Of a DNA stretch of 64,000 nt, positions 38,674-48,761 are shown in pieces (the stretch's first letter is position 1; every line of letters starts with the position of its first letter). The stretch comes from Shewanella sp. Isolate11 (GTDB taxonomy: Bacteria; Pseudomonadota; Gammaproteobacteria; Enterobacterales; Shewanellaceae). Under the pieces are notes generated by a model. It saw nothing but the letters and a program-made list of their open reading frames with translations. It was not told the DNA's origin and ran no database searches. Position numbers and translations under genes: made by a program. The stretch is from the NCBI RefSeq assembly GCF_022398315.1, contig NZ_JAKEVF010000002.1:409279-473278 (forward strand), given 5' to 3'.

Positions 38674-40329
38674 TTAACTAAGCAGAACGTCAATCATGGT
38701 TTGGGCTTCAGTTAAAACCTGTTCGAGATGTTCATCAGAAACAAAGCTTTCACCATAAAGCTTAAACAAGGCTTCTGTGCCCGATGGACGCGCCGCAAAC
38801 CAGGCATTATCCGAACACACCTTGATGCCACCTATTGCAGCCTTATTGCCCGGAGCATGAGTCAGTACCTGAGTGATCGCATCACCGGCAAGACTCGAAC
38901 TGCCTAATTGTGATTGGCTAACGCCCTCGGCAACCAGCTGATTAAACTTAGTCTTACGCTTAGGTTTTACCGGGCTGTCGATGCGGCGATAGAAACTTTC
39001 GCCATGGCGCTCAGTCATCGCTTGATAAAGTTGTGCAGGCGTTTTACCCGTTACCGCCACGATCTCCGCGGCAAGTAGCGCCAGAATAAAGCCATCTTTA
39101 TCAGTGCACCAAGTACGGCCGTCATGTTGTAAAAATGCCGCACCGGCACTTTCTTCGCCACCAAAGGCAAATGAACCATCGGCCAAGCCATCAACAAACC
39201 ATTTAAAGCCAACAGGCACTTCACTCATCGAACGCGACTGTTCAAGACAGACTTTGTCTATCATCGCACTGGAAACCAAAGTTTTCCCGATAATGGCATT
39301 GCTAGACCATTGAGGCCTGTGAGTCAAAAGATACTCGATCGCCACCGCTAAATAATGATTAGGGTTCATCAAACCCGTTTGCGGACAGATAATACCGTGA
39401 CGGTCATAATCTGGATCATTACCAATACTGATATCAAACTTGTCTTGATGCGCCAACAACCCAGCCATCGCATAAGGTGATGAACAATCCATACGGATCT
39501 TGCCATCTTTATCTAACGTCATAAAACTGAAGGTAGGATCAACTTTATTATTGACCAACTCAATATTAAGCTCATAACGTTTGGCAATGTGTTGCCAATA
39601 ATGGATACCCGAACCACCGAGAGGATCGACACCAATACGGATCCCCGCCTGGCTAATGGCCTTCATATCGATGACATCTTCGAGAGAATCGACATAAGCA
39701 GAGATAAAATCTACCGGCTCAATCAAACTGGTATTAATGGCAACGCCATACGTTAAACGTTTTACGCCTTCAAGTTGTTTGGCTAAATATTCATTAGCAC
39801 GTGCTTCAACCCAAGCTGTGATCTCACCTTCTGCAGGCCCACCATGGGGCGGATTGTATTTTATGCCGCCATCTTGTGGTGGATTATGTGAAGGGGTAAT
39901 GATCAAGCCATCAGTTAGTGCGACAGACTTGTCTCTATTGGTGCGGATGATACCGTGAGAAACAACCGGTGTCGGGGTAAATTCATCATCTTTAGCAACC
40001 AGTACGGTAACACCATTACCCGTTAGCACTTCAAGCGCGGTGATATAAGCGGCTTGGGATAAAGCATGGGTATCGAAACCCACAATCATAGGGCCGTTAA
40101 TATTCGCCCCTTGTCGATAATCAACGACGGCCTGAACGATGGCCAGAATGTGCTTTTCATTGAAGCTCTTATTAAACGCACAGCCTCGATGACCCGAGGT
40201 ACCGAAAGTGACTTTTTGCGTCGCATCAGTCACATCGGGAGCCAAACGGTAATAATGGCTCATTAGCTTAGGAATACTGACCAAATCCGTTTGTTGTGCA
40301 ACTTGTCCGGCACGTTGGTGAACTGCCAA
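38674..40329 (-). CDS. pgm: phosphoglucomutase (alpha-D-glucose phosphate-specific)
   Basis: Interconverts glucose 1-phosphate and glucose 6-phosphate. I place the start at the TTG at 40327-40329: AAGGAG lies six bases before it and the protein then begins LAVHQRAGQVAQQTDL, aligning with the E. coli Pgm N-terminus; an upstream in-frame ATG at 40401 would run into seqA. 551 residues. The phosphoserine motif is TPSHNPPQDGGIKYNPP, the metal loop is GNDPDYDRHG, and GEESAGAAFL binds sugar. 25 bp after seqA, so co-transcribed with it as in E. coli. Confidence 0.95.
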   Translation of the reverse strand: MAVHQRAGQVAQQTDLVSIPKLMSHYYRLAPDVTDATQKVTFGTSGHRGCAFNKSFNEKHILAIVQAVVDYRQGANINGPMIVGFDTHALSQAAYITALEVLTGNGVTVLVAKDDEFTPTPVVSHGIIRTNRDKSVALTDGLIITPSHNPPQDGGIKYNPPHGGPAEGEITAWVEARANEYLAKQLEGVKRLTYGVAINTSLIEPVDFISAYVDSLEDVIDMKAISQAGIRIGVDPLGGSGIHYWQHIAKRYELNIELVNNKVDPTFSFMTLDKDGKIRMDCSSPYAMAGLLAHQDKFDISIGNDPDYDRHGIICPQTGLMNPNHYLAVAIEYLLTHRPQWSSNAIIGKTLVSSAMIDKVCLEQSRSMSEVPVGFKWFVDGLADGSFAFGGEESAGAAFLQHDGRTWCTDKDGFILALLAAEIVAVTGKTPAQLYQAMTERHGESFYRRIDSPVKPKRKTKFNQLVAEGVSQSQLGSSSLAGDAITQVLTHAPGNKAAIGGIKVCSDNAWFAARPSGTEALFKLYGESFVSDEHLEQVLTEAQTMIDVLLS

Positions 40330-40354
40330 AACTGACTCCTTTCTTTTACTTGTA

Positions 40355-40900
40355 TTAGACGTGGTTAACCACTTGTTCAATTTGCGCCGCATCAACACCA
40401 AACTGGGTCAAGACTTCGCTTAAGATGGTACGCTTTTTAGCTGTGTTGTTATTAGTCGTGACCCAAAATCCACTCTGACCGATCTCTTTTGGGTTAGCCG
40501 ATTTGCTGGCTTTTAACAGTGATTCTTTTGATGTCGCAAAGTAAAGGCGATCGCGCCCTTGTACTTGCAAAACCTGATCAAACTGCTGGCCTGTTGCGTT
40601 ATAAATCGCTTCGAGACAGAAAAGAAAACGCCCTACCGCACCTTTTTGTTCGGCTAAGTTGTCTTTATCAATCAAACCATCAACGGTTAGCGATGTAGCA
40701 GAAACATTAAGGTTTGGTGTTGGATTCACCTGTTGAGCTTCGATACTTGGCTGACTAATATGTTTAGGTGCTGGCGCTTCCACGGTTTCAACATCTAATC
40801 CAAGTAAGCGACGTAGGATATCTGAAGCACTCTCCCCTATGCGCTCAGTTTTACTTGCGATATGGCGATACAATTCTTCATCAATCTCAATATATTTCAT
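40355..40900 (-). CDS. seqA: negative modulator of replication initiation
   Basis: Binds hemimethylated GATC sites, sequestering oriC and organising newly replicated DNA. About 181 residues. The N-terminal oligomerisation domain MKYIEIDEELYRHIASKTERIGESASDILRRLL is close to E. coli SeqA; a variable Pro/Thr linker follows, then a C-terminal DNA-binding domain (GRFLFCLEAIYNATGQQF, FWVTTNNNTAKKRTIL) carrying the methyl-GATC-contacting loop with its Asn residues. Start ATG at 40900; a TTG two codons earlier is possible and sits closer to AAGGA. Confidence 0.97.
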   Translation of the reverse strand: MKYIEIDEELYRHIASKTERIGESASDILRRLLGLDVETVEAPAPKHISQPSIEAQQVNPTPNLNVSATSLTVDGLIDKDNLAEQKGAVGRFLFCLEAIYNATGQQFDQVLQVQGRDRLYFATSKESLLKASKSANPKEIGQSGFWVTTNNNTAKKRTILSEVLTQFGVDAAQIEQVVNHV

Positions 40901-41028
40901 GGCCAAAATCTTCCTTAGATGGTGAAAATCAACGTGTTATTATTGTGTGACTTTGTTTTAGGCTGTCCACACCAGCCTATTTTATTAGACTGCCAGTGTA
41001 TGTCATCTAGGCGCCCATAATAAAGAGC

Positions 41029-41064
41029 GATCGCGCTATAATTACCCTAGATCGTTTCTCGATC
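41029..41064. promoter_or_regulatory. three helically phased GATC sites in the seqA-ybfF intergenic region
   Basis: GATC at 41029, 41050 and 41061, spaced 21 and 11 bp, two turns and one turn of the helix. SeqA binds pairs of hemimethylated GATCs on one face of the DNA, so this could be a SeqA-binding regulatory site. It lies about 130 bp before the seqA start and 120 bp before ybfF. Confidence 0.4.
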
Positions 41065-41182
41065 AACAAATTAACTTTTAATTGATGAAAATCCGCGCAG
41101 TTCATCAATGCTATCTTCATACCTCTGTTATTTTTCTCGATTTACAGGCACAATTTGAGCAAATTTTTAATCTATTAATAGC

Positions 41183-41959
41183 ATGTCAACTCTTAACTAC
41201 CAGATCACTGGCAGTGGTACTACGGTGATATTAATCCACGGCTTATTTGGCGACCTCGACAATCTCAAGGCCTTAGGTAATAGCTTAAGCGAGCATCAGG
41301 TGATTCGAGTCGATCTGCCTAATCATGGTAAAAGTCCTCACTGGGATGCTATGGATTATCCCAGCTTGGCTCAGGCAATGGTGAACTTACTTGACCAACT
41401 TAACATTAAACAGGCACATTTTGTTGGTCATTCCATGGGTGGTAAAGTTGCCATGGCAGTCGCCCTGCTTCATCCTTCCTATGTAAAGAGTCTTGTTGTC
41501 GCCGATATTGCTCCTGTGACCTACCATAGAAGACACGATACCGTGTTTAATGGACTAAATAGCTTAGATGTCGCTCATTTATCAGGGCGCAGCGAAGCTC
41601 TGGGGCAACTAGTAGCAAGCGGCATCGATGAAGGTACAGCACAATTCTTACTCAAAAATTTACAGCGAGAAGCTACGGGTTTTAGCTGGAAAATGAACCT
41701 CAATGGCCTACAGGCATGTTATGAAAAGTTGATTGGTTGGGAACTTAACAGCCAACAAACACTGAATTACAGTGGACCAGCCCTGTGTATCCGCGGTGCC
41801 GATTCCGATTATGTCACGGCAGCGCACAGCCAAGCCTTTATCCAGCAGTTTCCGGCAATTCAGGCTAAATCACTGGCAGGAACTGGACATTGGTTACATG
41901 TGCAAAAGCCGGCGATATTCAATCGGCTAATAGCAGAATTTATAGATAGCAATGATTAA
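41183..41959 (+). CDS. ybfF: alpha/beta-hydrolase, YbfF-family esterase
   Basis: 258 residues of the alpha/beta-hydrolase fold. The nucleophile motif GHSMGG is in FVGHSMGGKVAMAVALLH (about residue 89), an oxyanion HGLFGDLDN is near the N-terminus, the acid Asp is in CIRGADSDYV, and the catalytic His is in GTGHWLHVQKP. Homologous to E. coli YbfF, an acyl-CoA or malonyl-ester hydrolase in vitro with unclear role. Divergent from seqA, as in enterobacteria. Confidence 0.93.
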   Translation: MSTLNYQITGSGTTVILIHGLFGDLDNLKALGNSLSEHQVIRVDLPNHGKSPHWDAMDYPSLAQAMVNLLDQLNIKQAHFVGHSMGGKVAMAVALLHPSYVKSLVVADIAPVTYHRRHDTVFNGLNSLDVAHLSGRSEALGQLVASGIDEGTAQFLLKNLQREATGFSWKMNLNGLQACYEKLIGWELNSQQTLNYSGPALCIRGADSDYVTAAHSQAFIQQFPAIQAKSLAGTGHWLHVQKPAIFNRLIAEFIDSND

Positions 41960-42128
41960 TGGGCTAAAATCTTTCGCCCGATTAATCATCATAATACACT
42001 GTAAAATCGAATCGATTAGAGATTAATTTGCAGCGATATTTTTAGTTAACAGCCATGTAAATCGTATAGCCGACTTGACTTAACTATGCTATATTCGCGC
42101 CTCATTTTTTACCTGAGGAAACGTGGTT

Positions 42129-42350
42129 ATGTTATCTCAGTACATGGAACAAATTGAGGCGATAGGCTTAGATCTGTTTTTCGCTTCACTGTTTTTCTTT
42201 ATTGGTATGGCGATACATGACGTTTTGAAACAAGGCAAGGTGCCTAAGTTTGGTCGCTATATTGTATGGTTGGTATTATTTCTCGGCTGCGCCGGGTTTA
42301 TAGCTAAGGGATTAATACAGATGTCTTGGGAAGGTACAGGCATCGGTTAA
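42129..42350 (+). CDS. DUF2788 membrane protein
   Basis: About 73 residues with two membrane helices: LDLFFASLFFFIGMAIHDVL and IVWLVLFLGCAGFIAKGLI, separated by a basic loop (KQGKVPKFGRY). I use ATG 42129, eight bases after GAGGAA; a GTG at 42123 is in the same frame. It matches the small DUF2788 family, usually located by ybfE and fldA. Function unknown. Twelve bases before ybfE. Confidence 0.85.
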   Translation: MLSQYMEQIEAIGLDLFFASLFFFIGMAIHDVLKQGKVPKFGRYIVWLVLFLGCAGFIAKGLIQMSWEGTGIG

Positions 42351-42362
42351 AGCAAAGTTTCA

Positions 42363-42635
42363 ATGGCAAAAGAATCATCAGACAGAACAACGATAGACCT
42401 GTTTGCTACTGAAAAACGTCGAGGCCGTCCTCGCAGCAATCCGTTATCCAGAGAGCAACAGTTAAAGGTCAACAAACGTAACCAGGTCCAGCGCGATAAA
42501 GCCAACGGACTAAAACGAATAGAGTTAAAGGTGTCACAAGATTTGTATGACGCCTTGAATGAGAAGGCATTGGCCAGTAACATCAGCCGCAGCCAATTAA
42601 TCGAGTCAATTTTGCTACAGCAAGTTAATCGCTAA
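42363..42635 (+). CDS. ybfE: YbfE-family, LexA-regulated-type ribbon-helix-helix protein
   Basis: 90 residues: an N-terminal basic AT-hook-like segment (TEKRRGRPRSNPLSREQQ) and a C-terminal ribbon-helix-helix (RIELKVSQDLYDALNEKA, ISRSQLIESILL). In E. coli YbfE is under LexA control; no CTGT-N8-ACAG site is visible before this gene, and it probably shares a transcript with the DUF2788 gene. Predicted DNA-binding; target unknown. Confidence 0.9.
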   Translation: MAKESSDRTTIDLFATEKRRGRPRSNPLSREQQLKVNKRNQVQRDKANGLKRIELKVSQDLYDALNEKALASNISRSQLIESILLQQVNR

Positions 42636-42685
42636 TACTGAGCAATATTGGATTAACCAAGTAATGAATAGATAAAGGAAAGACA

Positions 42686-43213
42686 ATGGCAACTGTAGGT
42701 CTTTTTTTCGGTAGTGACACAGGTAACACCGAAGCTGTCGCCAAGATGATCCAGAAAAAGCTGGGTAAACACATGGTCGATGTTAAAGATATCGCCAAAA
42801 GCACCAAAGAACAGATCGCAGAATACGACCTGCTGCTTTTCGGTATCCCGACTTGGTATTACGGTGAAGCACAATGTGACTGGGATGATTTCTTCCCCGA
42901 TCTTGAGCAAATCGACTTCGACGGTAAACTAGTGGCTATCTTCGGTTGTGGTGACCAGGAAGATTATGCAGAGTATTTCCTTGATGCCATGGGCATGGTT
43001 AACGAAATCGTTGAAGCACGTGGTGCTGTAGTTATCGGCCATTGGCCTACAGAGAGTTACGACTTCGAAGCCTCTAAAGGGTTAGCCGATGAGAAACACT
43101 TCGTTGGTCTAGGTATCGATGAAGATCGTCAGCCTGAATTGACCGAAGAACGCGTTGACGCTTGGGTTAAACAGATCTACGAAGAGATGTGCCTTGCTGA
43201 GCTTGAGGATTAA
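42686..43213 (+). CDS. fldA: flavodoxin I
   Basis: An FMN electron carrier serving IspG/IspH, biotin synthase and other radical-SAM or Fe-S enzymes. 175 residues, matching E. coli FldA. The FMN phosphate loop FFGSDTGNTEAVAK is at the N-terminus, then GIPTWYYGEAQCDWDDF (aromatic stacking over the flavin) and GCGDQEDYAEYF. AAAGGAAAG ribosome-binding site. Followed by its own terminator rather than by fur. Confidence 0.97.
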   Translation: MATVGLFFGSDTGNTEAVAKMIQKKLGKHMVDVKDIAKSTKEQIAEYDLLLFGIPTWYYGEAQCDWDDFFPDLEQIDFDGKLVAIFGCGDQEDYAEYFLDAMGMVNEIVEARGAVVIGHWPTESYDFEASKGLADEKHFVGLGIDEDRQPELTEERVDAWVKQIYEEMCLAELED

Positions 43214-43238
43214 TTCCCTCGCTCAATTAATGATAAAG

Positions 43239-43257
43239 AAGCGGCTTTTAGCCGCTT
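43239..43257 (+). terminator. fldA rho-independent terminator
   Basis: A 7-bp stem (43239-43245 with 43251-43257), 5-nt loop, then a run of T. Confidence 0.85.
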
Positions 43258-43273
43258 TTTTTAGATAATAGCC

Positions 43274-44464
43274 ATGACTAAATCCGACTCTACAAATTTA
43301 GCAACATCACAGCACTGGGATATCTTTTGTGCTGTGGTCGACAACTATGGTGATATAGGGGTCACATGGCGACTAGCCAAACAGCTTGCGGCAGAATATC
43401 AACTCAGCATGATCCTTTGGGTCGATGATCTCAACAGTTTTTCCCATATCTTGCCAGAGCTAGATCCAAGTAAAGCCATTCAAAGTTTCAACCAGGTGAT
43501 CATTAAACAGTGGAATCAACCGCTGGATCTAGATTATCAACCTGGCGCAGTATTGATAGAAGCATTCGCTTGTGAGCTTCCGCCCCAGGTTATTGAGCAG
43601 ATTAACCATTACCATCGCAGTTCTGAACATACAGCGCCATTGTGGTTAAACCTTGAATATCTTAGCGCCGAAGATTGGGTCGAAGGCTGTCATGGACTCC
43701 CTTCGCTGCAAAGTAGCGGTATAAAAAAATATTTTTATTTTCCAGGTTTTACCCCTAAAACCGGTGGCTTAATCTGTGAGGCCGATTTATTGGTTCAAAG
43801 AGCCGCATGGCAAAACGATATACAACATAAGCAAAGCTTGTTTGCTGAACTTGGACTCACTGGCATAGCCCCAGAAGACAAAGTCATTAGTATCTTCAGC
43901 TATGAATCCCCTAGTCTTGCTGCGTTATGTTCACACTGGCAACAAGGCGATAAGAAGATTCACGCCTTGATCCCATTGGGTCGTAGCCTCAATAGCCTTA
44001 AGCACTACTTTCCCGATTTAACTCAGCTACAAGCTGGGCAGTCAGTGACCATTGATAATCTCACTTTGCATATACTGCCAATGACAGATCAACAGAACTT
44101 CGATCGGCTGTTATGGAGCTGTGATTTCAACATTGTTCGCGGTGAAGATTCCTTTTTACGGGCACAATGGGCGGCGAAACCCTTCATTTGGCACATTTAT
44201 CCGCAAGAAGATGACTATCACCTGATAAAATTACGAGCCTTTATGGCACTTTATTGTCATAATCTAGCGCCGGAAATAGCAAATAGCTGGACCGCACTGA
44301 ATTTAGCTTTTAACCAAGGCGATACTGACACCGTCATAGCGGCTTGGGAGCACGTTGGCAATGCCAACAAACCGCTGCAACAACATGTGCTGCAGTGGCA
44401 GATAGATGCATTAAATGACGCAGATCTTGCAACACGACTAGTTCAATTTGTCAAAAATAGCTAA
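43274..44464 (+). CDS. earP: EF-P arginine rhamnosyltransferase
   Basis: An inverting glycosyltransferase that attaches rhamnose from dTDP-L-rhamnose to Arg32 of EF-P, needed for rescue of polyproline-stalled ribosomes. 396 residues of the former DUF2331 family. The N-terminal VVDNYGDIGVTWRLA carries the catalytic Asp region (about 23-27), and RGEDSFLRAQWAAKPFIWHIYPQ (around 293-315) is the nucleotide-sugar-binding signature. It precedes efp by 44 bp, the classic arrangement in Shewanella and Pseudomonas. Rhamnose donor genes (rml) are not in the window. Confidence 0.96.
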   Translation: MTKSDSTNLATSQHWDIFCAVVDNYGDIGVTWRLAKQLAAEYQLSMILWVDDLNSFSHILPELDPSKAIQSFNQVIIKQWNQPLDLDYQPGAVLIEAFACELPPQVIEQINHYHRSSEHTAPLWLNLEYLSAEDWVEGCHGLPSLQSSGIKKYFYFPGFTPKTGGLICEADLLVQRAAWQNDIQHKQSLFAELGLTGIAPEDKVISIFSYESPSLAALCSHWQQGDKKIHALIPLGRSLNSLKHYFPDLTQLQAGQSVTIDNLTLHILPMTDQQNFDRLLWSCDFNIVRGEDSFLRAQWAAKPFIWHIYPQEDDYHLIKLRAFMALYCHNLAPEIANSWTALNLAFNQGDTDTVIAAWEHVGNANKPLQQHVLQWQIDALNDADLATRLVQFVKNS

Positions 44465-44508
44465 GATAGTGCGTTGATATAGAAAAACCTCAAATAGGAA
44501 ATAGCAAA

Positions 44509-45069
44509 ATGAAAACTGCTCATGAAATCCGTCCTGGCAACGTGATCATGTTAGATGGCAGCCCATGGGTTGTTCAAAAAACTGAAACAACTCGCTCTGG
44601 CCGTAACGCGGCTATCGTCAAATTGAAACTGAAGAACCTACTTCAAGATTCATCTACAGAAACCACCTTCAAAGGTGATGACAAGATGGAAGATATCATT
44701 CTAGACCGTCTTGACTGTACTTATTCATACTTCGCTGATCCTATGTATGTTTTCATGGACGCTGAGTACAACCAATACGACGTAGAAGCTGATAACTTAG
44801 GTGATGCAGCGGCTTATATCGTTGACGGTATGGAAGAGCAATGCCAAGTAACTTTCTATGAAGGCAAAGCTATCTCTGTTGAATTACCAACAAGTGTCGT
44901 ACGCGAAGTGACTTACACTGAGCCTTCAGCTCGTGGTGATACTTCTGGTAAAGTCATGAAGCCAGCAACGATTGCTGGTGGCGCAACATTAAGTGTTGCT
45001 GACTTCGTTAAGACTGGCGATTTCATCGAAATCGATACCCGTACTCACGAATTCAAGAAACGCGCTTAA
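44509..45069 (+). CDS. efp: elongation factor P, arginine (EarP) type
   Basis: Enters the ribosomal E site and stimulates peptide bond formation at polyproline stalls. 186 residues in three beta-barrel domains. The modified loop reads TTRSGRNAA with Arg at position 32, so it is the rhamnosylated form, not the lysine (EpmABC) type. The C-terminal [17 protein letters not shown] is typical. Follows earP and ends in a strong terminator. Confidence 0.97.
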   Translation: MKTAHEIRPGNVIMLDGSPWVVQKTETTRSGRNAAIVKLKLKNLLQDSSTETTFKGDDKMEDIILDRLDCTYSYFADPMYVFMDAEYNQYDVEADNLGDAAAYIVDGMEEQCQVTFYEGKAISVELPTSVVREVTYTEPSARGDTSGKVMKPATIAGGATLSVADFVKTGDFIEIDTRTHEFKKRA

Positions 45070-45091
45070 TTTCAATTAAACGCGAATAAAC

Positions 45092-45117
45092 AAAAGCCAG
45101 CTTAATTGCTGGCTTTT
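45092..45117 (+). terminator. earP-efp terminator
   Basis: A 10-bp stem (45092-45101 with 45108-45117), 6-nt loop, then T tract. Confidence 0.88.
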
Positions 45118-45329
45118 TTGTGTTACCGAAACAACATAAATCACTAAATAAATTTATATTTGCAGTTTTAAAAATCAACGCGGCAGTGTTAAACATCAAA
45201 CCTTAGCCACATCTTCTATTTACTGTATTTTTTTATTGCTTGAAGCCCTTTTAAAGCAGGCTGTTTTTCGTTATTGTTCGATGACTTAGTCGAATCATTT
45301 CGCCACTGTTTTGTATTTACGAGGTACAG

Positions 45330-46544
45330 ATGCGCCCTATTATTAAGTCCAATAAACTCGACACTGTCTGTTATGACATACGCGGTCCAGTTCATAAAGA
45401 AGCACGACGCCTCGAAGATGAAGGCCACCGTATTCTTAAGCTTAATATAGGTAACCCCGCCCCTTTCGGTTTTGAAGCACCTGAAGAAATCGTCCGTGAC
45501 GTTATCCTCAACCTACCGAGTGCCCAGGGTTACAGCGAGTCCAAAGGCCTCTTCTCGGCGCGTAAAGCCATTGTGCAGTATTACCAAAGCCTAGGATTGT
45601 TTGGTGTCGATATCGAAGATATCTATATTGGCAATGGCGTATCGGAACTGATAGTAATGGCCATGCAGGGACTCTTAAATACAGATGATGAAGTCTTGGT
45701 TCCTTCGCCAGATTATCCACTTTGGACAGCAGCAGTGCATCTTTCTGGTGGCAACGCCAAACATTACCGCTGTGATGAAGAGTCAGATTGGTTTCCCGAT
45801 CTGAACGACATTAAATCTAAGATCACCAACCGTACCCGCGGGATTGTGCTAATTAATCCCAATAACCCAACAGGTGCAGTATATTCAAAAGAGTTACTGC
45901 TTGAGATCATCGAGATCTGTCGCCAAAACGATATCATTCTGTTCGCAGATGAGATCTACGATAAAATTCTTTACGATGATGCAGTTCATATCCCTGCATC
46001 GACCCTGTCTGATGACATTCTTACTGTAACCTTTAATGGCTTATCAAAATCTTATCGTGCAGCAGGTTTTCGCGTTGGCTGGATGATGTTGTCTGGTAAC
46101 CTAAAAGCGGCCAGAAGTTATATTGAAGGCTTGGATATGTTGGCATCGATGCGCCTATGTTCCAACGTGCCTAATCAACATGCGATTCAAACCGCGTTAG
46201 GAGGCTATCAAAGTATCAAAGAATTGACCGCACCTGAAGGTCGCCTCACTTTACAACGTGATACCTGTTATGAACTGCTTAACCAAATTCCAGGCGTAAG
46301 TTGTAAAAAACCTCAAGGGGCGCTCTATGCGTTTCCGAAATTGGATGCCAAAAAGTTTAATCTGCGAGATGACGAGCGACTAGTACTCGACTTACTCAAA
46401 GAGAAGAAAATCCTGTTAGTTCAAGGCACAGCCTTTAACTGGCCAGAGCCGGATCATGTCAGAGTAGTGTTTCTTCCATACAAAGAAGAGCTGAATAAAG
46501 CCATCACTGAGTTTGGTAATTTCTTAGAAGATTATCAGCAATAA
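45330..46544 (+). CDS. alaA: glutamate-pyruvate (alanine) aminotransferase, AlaA type
   Basis: A class I PLP aminotransferase making alanine from pyruvate. 404 residues. [28 protein letters not shown] and the PLP-lysine motif [18 protein letters not shown] (about residue 240) match E. coli AlaA (YfbQ). Its downstream neighbour is yfbR, as in E. coli. GAGGT ribosome-binding site six bases from the ATG. Confidence 0.95.
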   Translation: MRPIIKSNKLDTVCYDIRGPVHKEARRLEDEGHRILKLNIGNPAPFGFEAPEEIVRDVILNLPSAQGYSESKGLFSARKAIVQYYQSLGLFGVDIEDIYIGNGVSELIVMAMQGLLNTDDEVLVPSPDYPLWTAAVHLSGGNAKHYRCDEESDWFPDLNDIKSKITNRTRGIVLINPNNPTGAVYSKELLLEIIEICRQNDIILFADEIYDKILYDDAVHIPASTLSDDILTVTFNGLSKSYRAAGFRVGWMMLSGNLKAARSYIEGLDMLASMRLCSNVPNQHAIQTALGGYQSIKELTAPEGRLTLQRDTCYELLNQIPGVSCKKPQGALYAFPKLDAKKFNLRDDERLVLDLLKEKKILLVQGTAFNWPEPDHVRVVFLPYKEELNKAITEFGNFLEDYQQ

Positions 46545-46566
46545 CCCCAATTTACTGACCTTAAAG

Positions 46567-46585
46567 AGCGATCACAATGATCGCT
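46567..46585 (+). terminator. alaA terminator
   Basis: An 8-bp stem (46567-46574 with 46578-46585), 3-nt loop, then seven T. Confidence 0.82.
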
Positions 46586-46665
46586 TTTTTTATTTCCAAT
46601 ACGCTATTTCTTCGCTGTTTAGCTGTGTTAATGTAATCAAACCTGCAGTAGAAATAGAAGTTAAT

Positions 46666-47253
46666 ATGAGTCACCTATTTGCCCATTTAGCCAGAATGAA
46701 ATTGATCCAGCGCTGGCCTTTGATGTACAACGTCCGCTCTGAAAATGTGCAGGAGCACTCGTTACAGGTCGCTATGGTTGCCCATGCTTTAGCGGTGATC
46801 AGTAATAAATTTTATGCCACTAACCTCAACCCTGAACGTGCAGCGACCATCGCTATCTTCCATGATGCCAGCGAAGTGCTCACCGGTGATTTACCCACAC
46901 CAGTGAAATATTTCAATAAAGAAATTGAGTTTGAATACAAAAAAATTGAAGCTATCGCCGAGCACAGGTTATTAGAGATGGTGCCAGAAGAATTACAAGA
47001 TGACTATCGTGAATTATTGACCAGCGAGAATACAGATAAAGAATATAAACAAATAGTTAAATCGGCAGACACCCTTTGCGCTTATGTTAAGTGTCTTGAA
47101 GAACAGCGGGCAGGAAATCATGAGTTCAATACCGCAAAGAAACGTTTACATCAAGCATTAGCACAAAATGACGATCCTGCCGTTAAATATTTTATCGACA
47201 AGTTTATCCCTAGTTTTGAACTGAATTTGGATGATATTAATCGCCTGCTGTAG
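46666..47253 (+). CDS. yfbR: 5'-deoxynucleotidase, HD-domain
   Basis: Dephosphorylates deoxyribonucleoside 5'-monophosphates. 195 residues. HD-domain metal ligands are in [15 protein letters not shown] (His31), [12 protein letters not shown] (His66, Asp67) and [10 protein letters not shown] (the later Asp). Basal residues [18 protein letters not shown] fit the YfbR substrate pocket. It lies 42 bp before a dGTPase-family gene, so the two may be co-transcribed. Confidence 0.95.
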   Translation: MSHLFAHLARMKLIQRWPLMYNVRSENVQEHSLQVAMVAHALAVISNKFYATNLNPERAATIAIFHDASEVLTGDLPTPVKYFNKEIEFEYKKIEAIAEHRLLEMVPEELQDDYRELLTSENTDKEYKQIVKSADTLCAYVKCLEEQRAGNHEFNTAKKRLHQALAQNDDPAVKYFIDKFIPSFELNLDDINRLL

Positions 47254-47295
47254 CTTGAACTTAACTGATTTGGCTAACATCTAGAAGGAAATAGG

Positions 47296-48627
47296 ATGAC
47301 ATCGACTCAATGGCATGAAAGACGCTTAGGTGAAGATAAACATCGCCGTAACGATCACCGCAGTCCTTACCAACGAGATAGAGCTCGTATATTACACTCA
47401 GCCGCCTTTCGACGCTTACAAGCTAAAACCCAAGTGTTAGGCGTAGGTATGAATGACTTTTATCGTACCCGCCTCACCCATTCTTTAGAGGTCTCACAGA
47501 TAGGTACCGGTATACGTGCCCAACTGAAGCAAAAATATCCAGATCTTAAATACTTGCTCGACTCAATGAGCCTGATTGAATCTCTATGTTTAGCTCATGA
47601 TATAGGGCACCCACCCTTTGGCCATGGCGGTGAAGTGGCGCTCAATTATATGATGCGCAGCGATGGCGGCTTTGAAGGTAACGGCCAGACCTTTCGTATT
47701 TTGACAGCATTAGAGCCGTATACAGAATCCTTTGGCATGAACTTGTGCCGTCGTACCTTACTAGGGATCTTAAAGTACCCCAATTATCATGCGAACTTAT
47801 ATCAATCTCAGCCTAAACCTGAGGTCAGTAGCTACCGGCAATTAAAGCCTTCACAATGGCCCCCCGTAAAAGGGATCTTCGATGAAGATCAATCTATTCT
47901 CGATTGGGTTTTAGCACCTCTTAGTCCACAAGATAAATCGCTATTTTTAACCACAACCAGCATCAATCAACATCAGCATAAACGTACTTTGTATAAGTCG
48001 TTCGATTGCTCAATTATGGAGCTAGCAGATGATACGGCTTATGCAATTCATGATCTTGAAGATGCCATCGCCATGGGGATTGTCACTCAACCCATGTGGC
48101 AACAAGATGTTGCTGATGCGCTAGCAGCAAGTAGTGATGATTGGATAAAACAAGAATTTGCCAATATCGGCGACAAACTGTTTTCACTAGAACGTCATCA
48201 ACGTAAAGATGCCATTGGAACCTTAGTTAATGGCTTTGTTACTGCAATTATTATTGATGATAATCCAGAATTTAGTGAGCCATTGCTACGCTATAACGCG
48301 ACATTAGAACAACCCTTTAAAGATGCGCTCAACACCTTAAAGCAGTTTGTCTATAAGCGGGTTATTCGTAAACCAGAGATCCAGATGCTCGAATATAAAG
48401 GCCAGCAAGTCGTCATGGAGCTGTTTGAAGCGTTTGCATCAGATCCTCAGCGTTTATTACCGCTTAATACACAAGAGCGTTGGCAGGAAGCAAATGACAA
48501 CAATGGTAACTGTCATCGTGTGATTGCCGATTACATTTCAGGTATGACCGATGAATTTGCTGCGCGGTTACATCAGCATCTATTCAGTGCTAAAACGGGT
48601 TCATTGTTTGATTTGCAGCATGGTTAG
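47296..48627 (+). CDS. dgt: deoxyguanosinetriphosphate triphosphohydrolase-like protein
   Basis: Cleaves dNTPs to deoxynucleosides and tripolyphosphate. 443 residues. HD motif: [11 protein letters not shown] (His62), [14 protein letters not shown] (His101, Asp102), and [16 protein letters not shown]. The N-terminal [13 protein letters not shown] is the allosteric-domain signature of the dGTPase family. It resembles the long dGTPase-like group rather than E. coli Dgt (505 residues). AAGGAAA ribosome-binding site. Some homologues in other bacteria limit phage by depleting dNTPs; no such context is visible here. Confidence 0.92.
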   Translation: MTSTQWHERRLGEDKHRRNDHRSPYQRDRARILHSAAFRRLQAKTQVLGVGMNDFYRTRLTHSLEVSQIGTGIRAQLKQKYPDLKYLLDSMSLIESLCLAHDIGHPPFGHGGEVALNYMMRSDGGFEGNGQTFRILTALEPYTESFGMNLCRRTLLGILKYPNYHANLYQSQPKPEVSSYRQLKPSQWPPVKGIFDEDQSILDWVLAPLSPQDKSLFLTTTSINQHQHKRTLYKSFDCSIMELADDTAYAIHDLEDAIAMGIVTQPMWQQDVADALAASSDDWIKQEFANIGDKLFSLERHQRKDAIGTLVNGFVTAIIIDDNPEFSEPLLRYNATLEQPFKDALNTLKQFVYKRVIRKPEIQMLEYKGQQVVMELFEAFASDPQRLLPLNTQERWQEANDNNGNCHRVIADYISGMTDEFAARLHQHLFSAKTGSLFDLQHG

Positions 48628-48761
48628 CATTAGCTTTTATCAAAAATACACTGCACAAAATTCGAGCCTTAATCTGAATTTTATTTAGCAATTGTTGCTA
48701 AATGGGAAATTTGGCCGTATAAGCACATATTGAAGTATTGTAATACAATTGGGGAAGTTAA

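Noticed and set aside
42351..42362. LexA operator before ybfE
   Set aside because: ybfE is LexA-controlled in E. coli, but no CTGT-N8-ACAG sequence is present here or just upstream of the DUF2788 gene.
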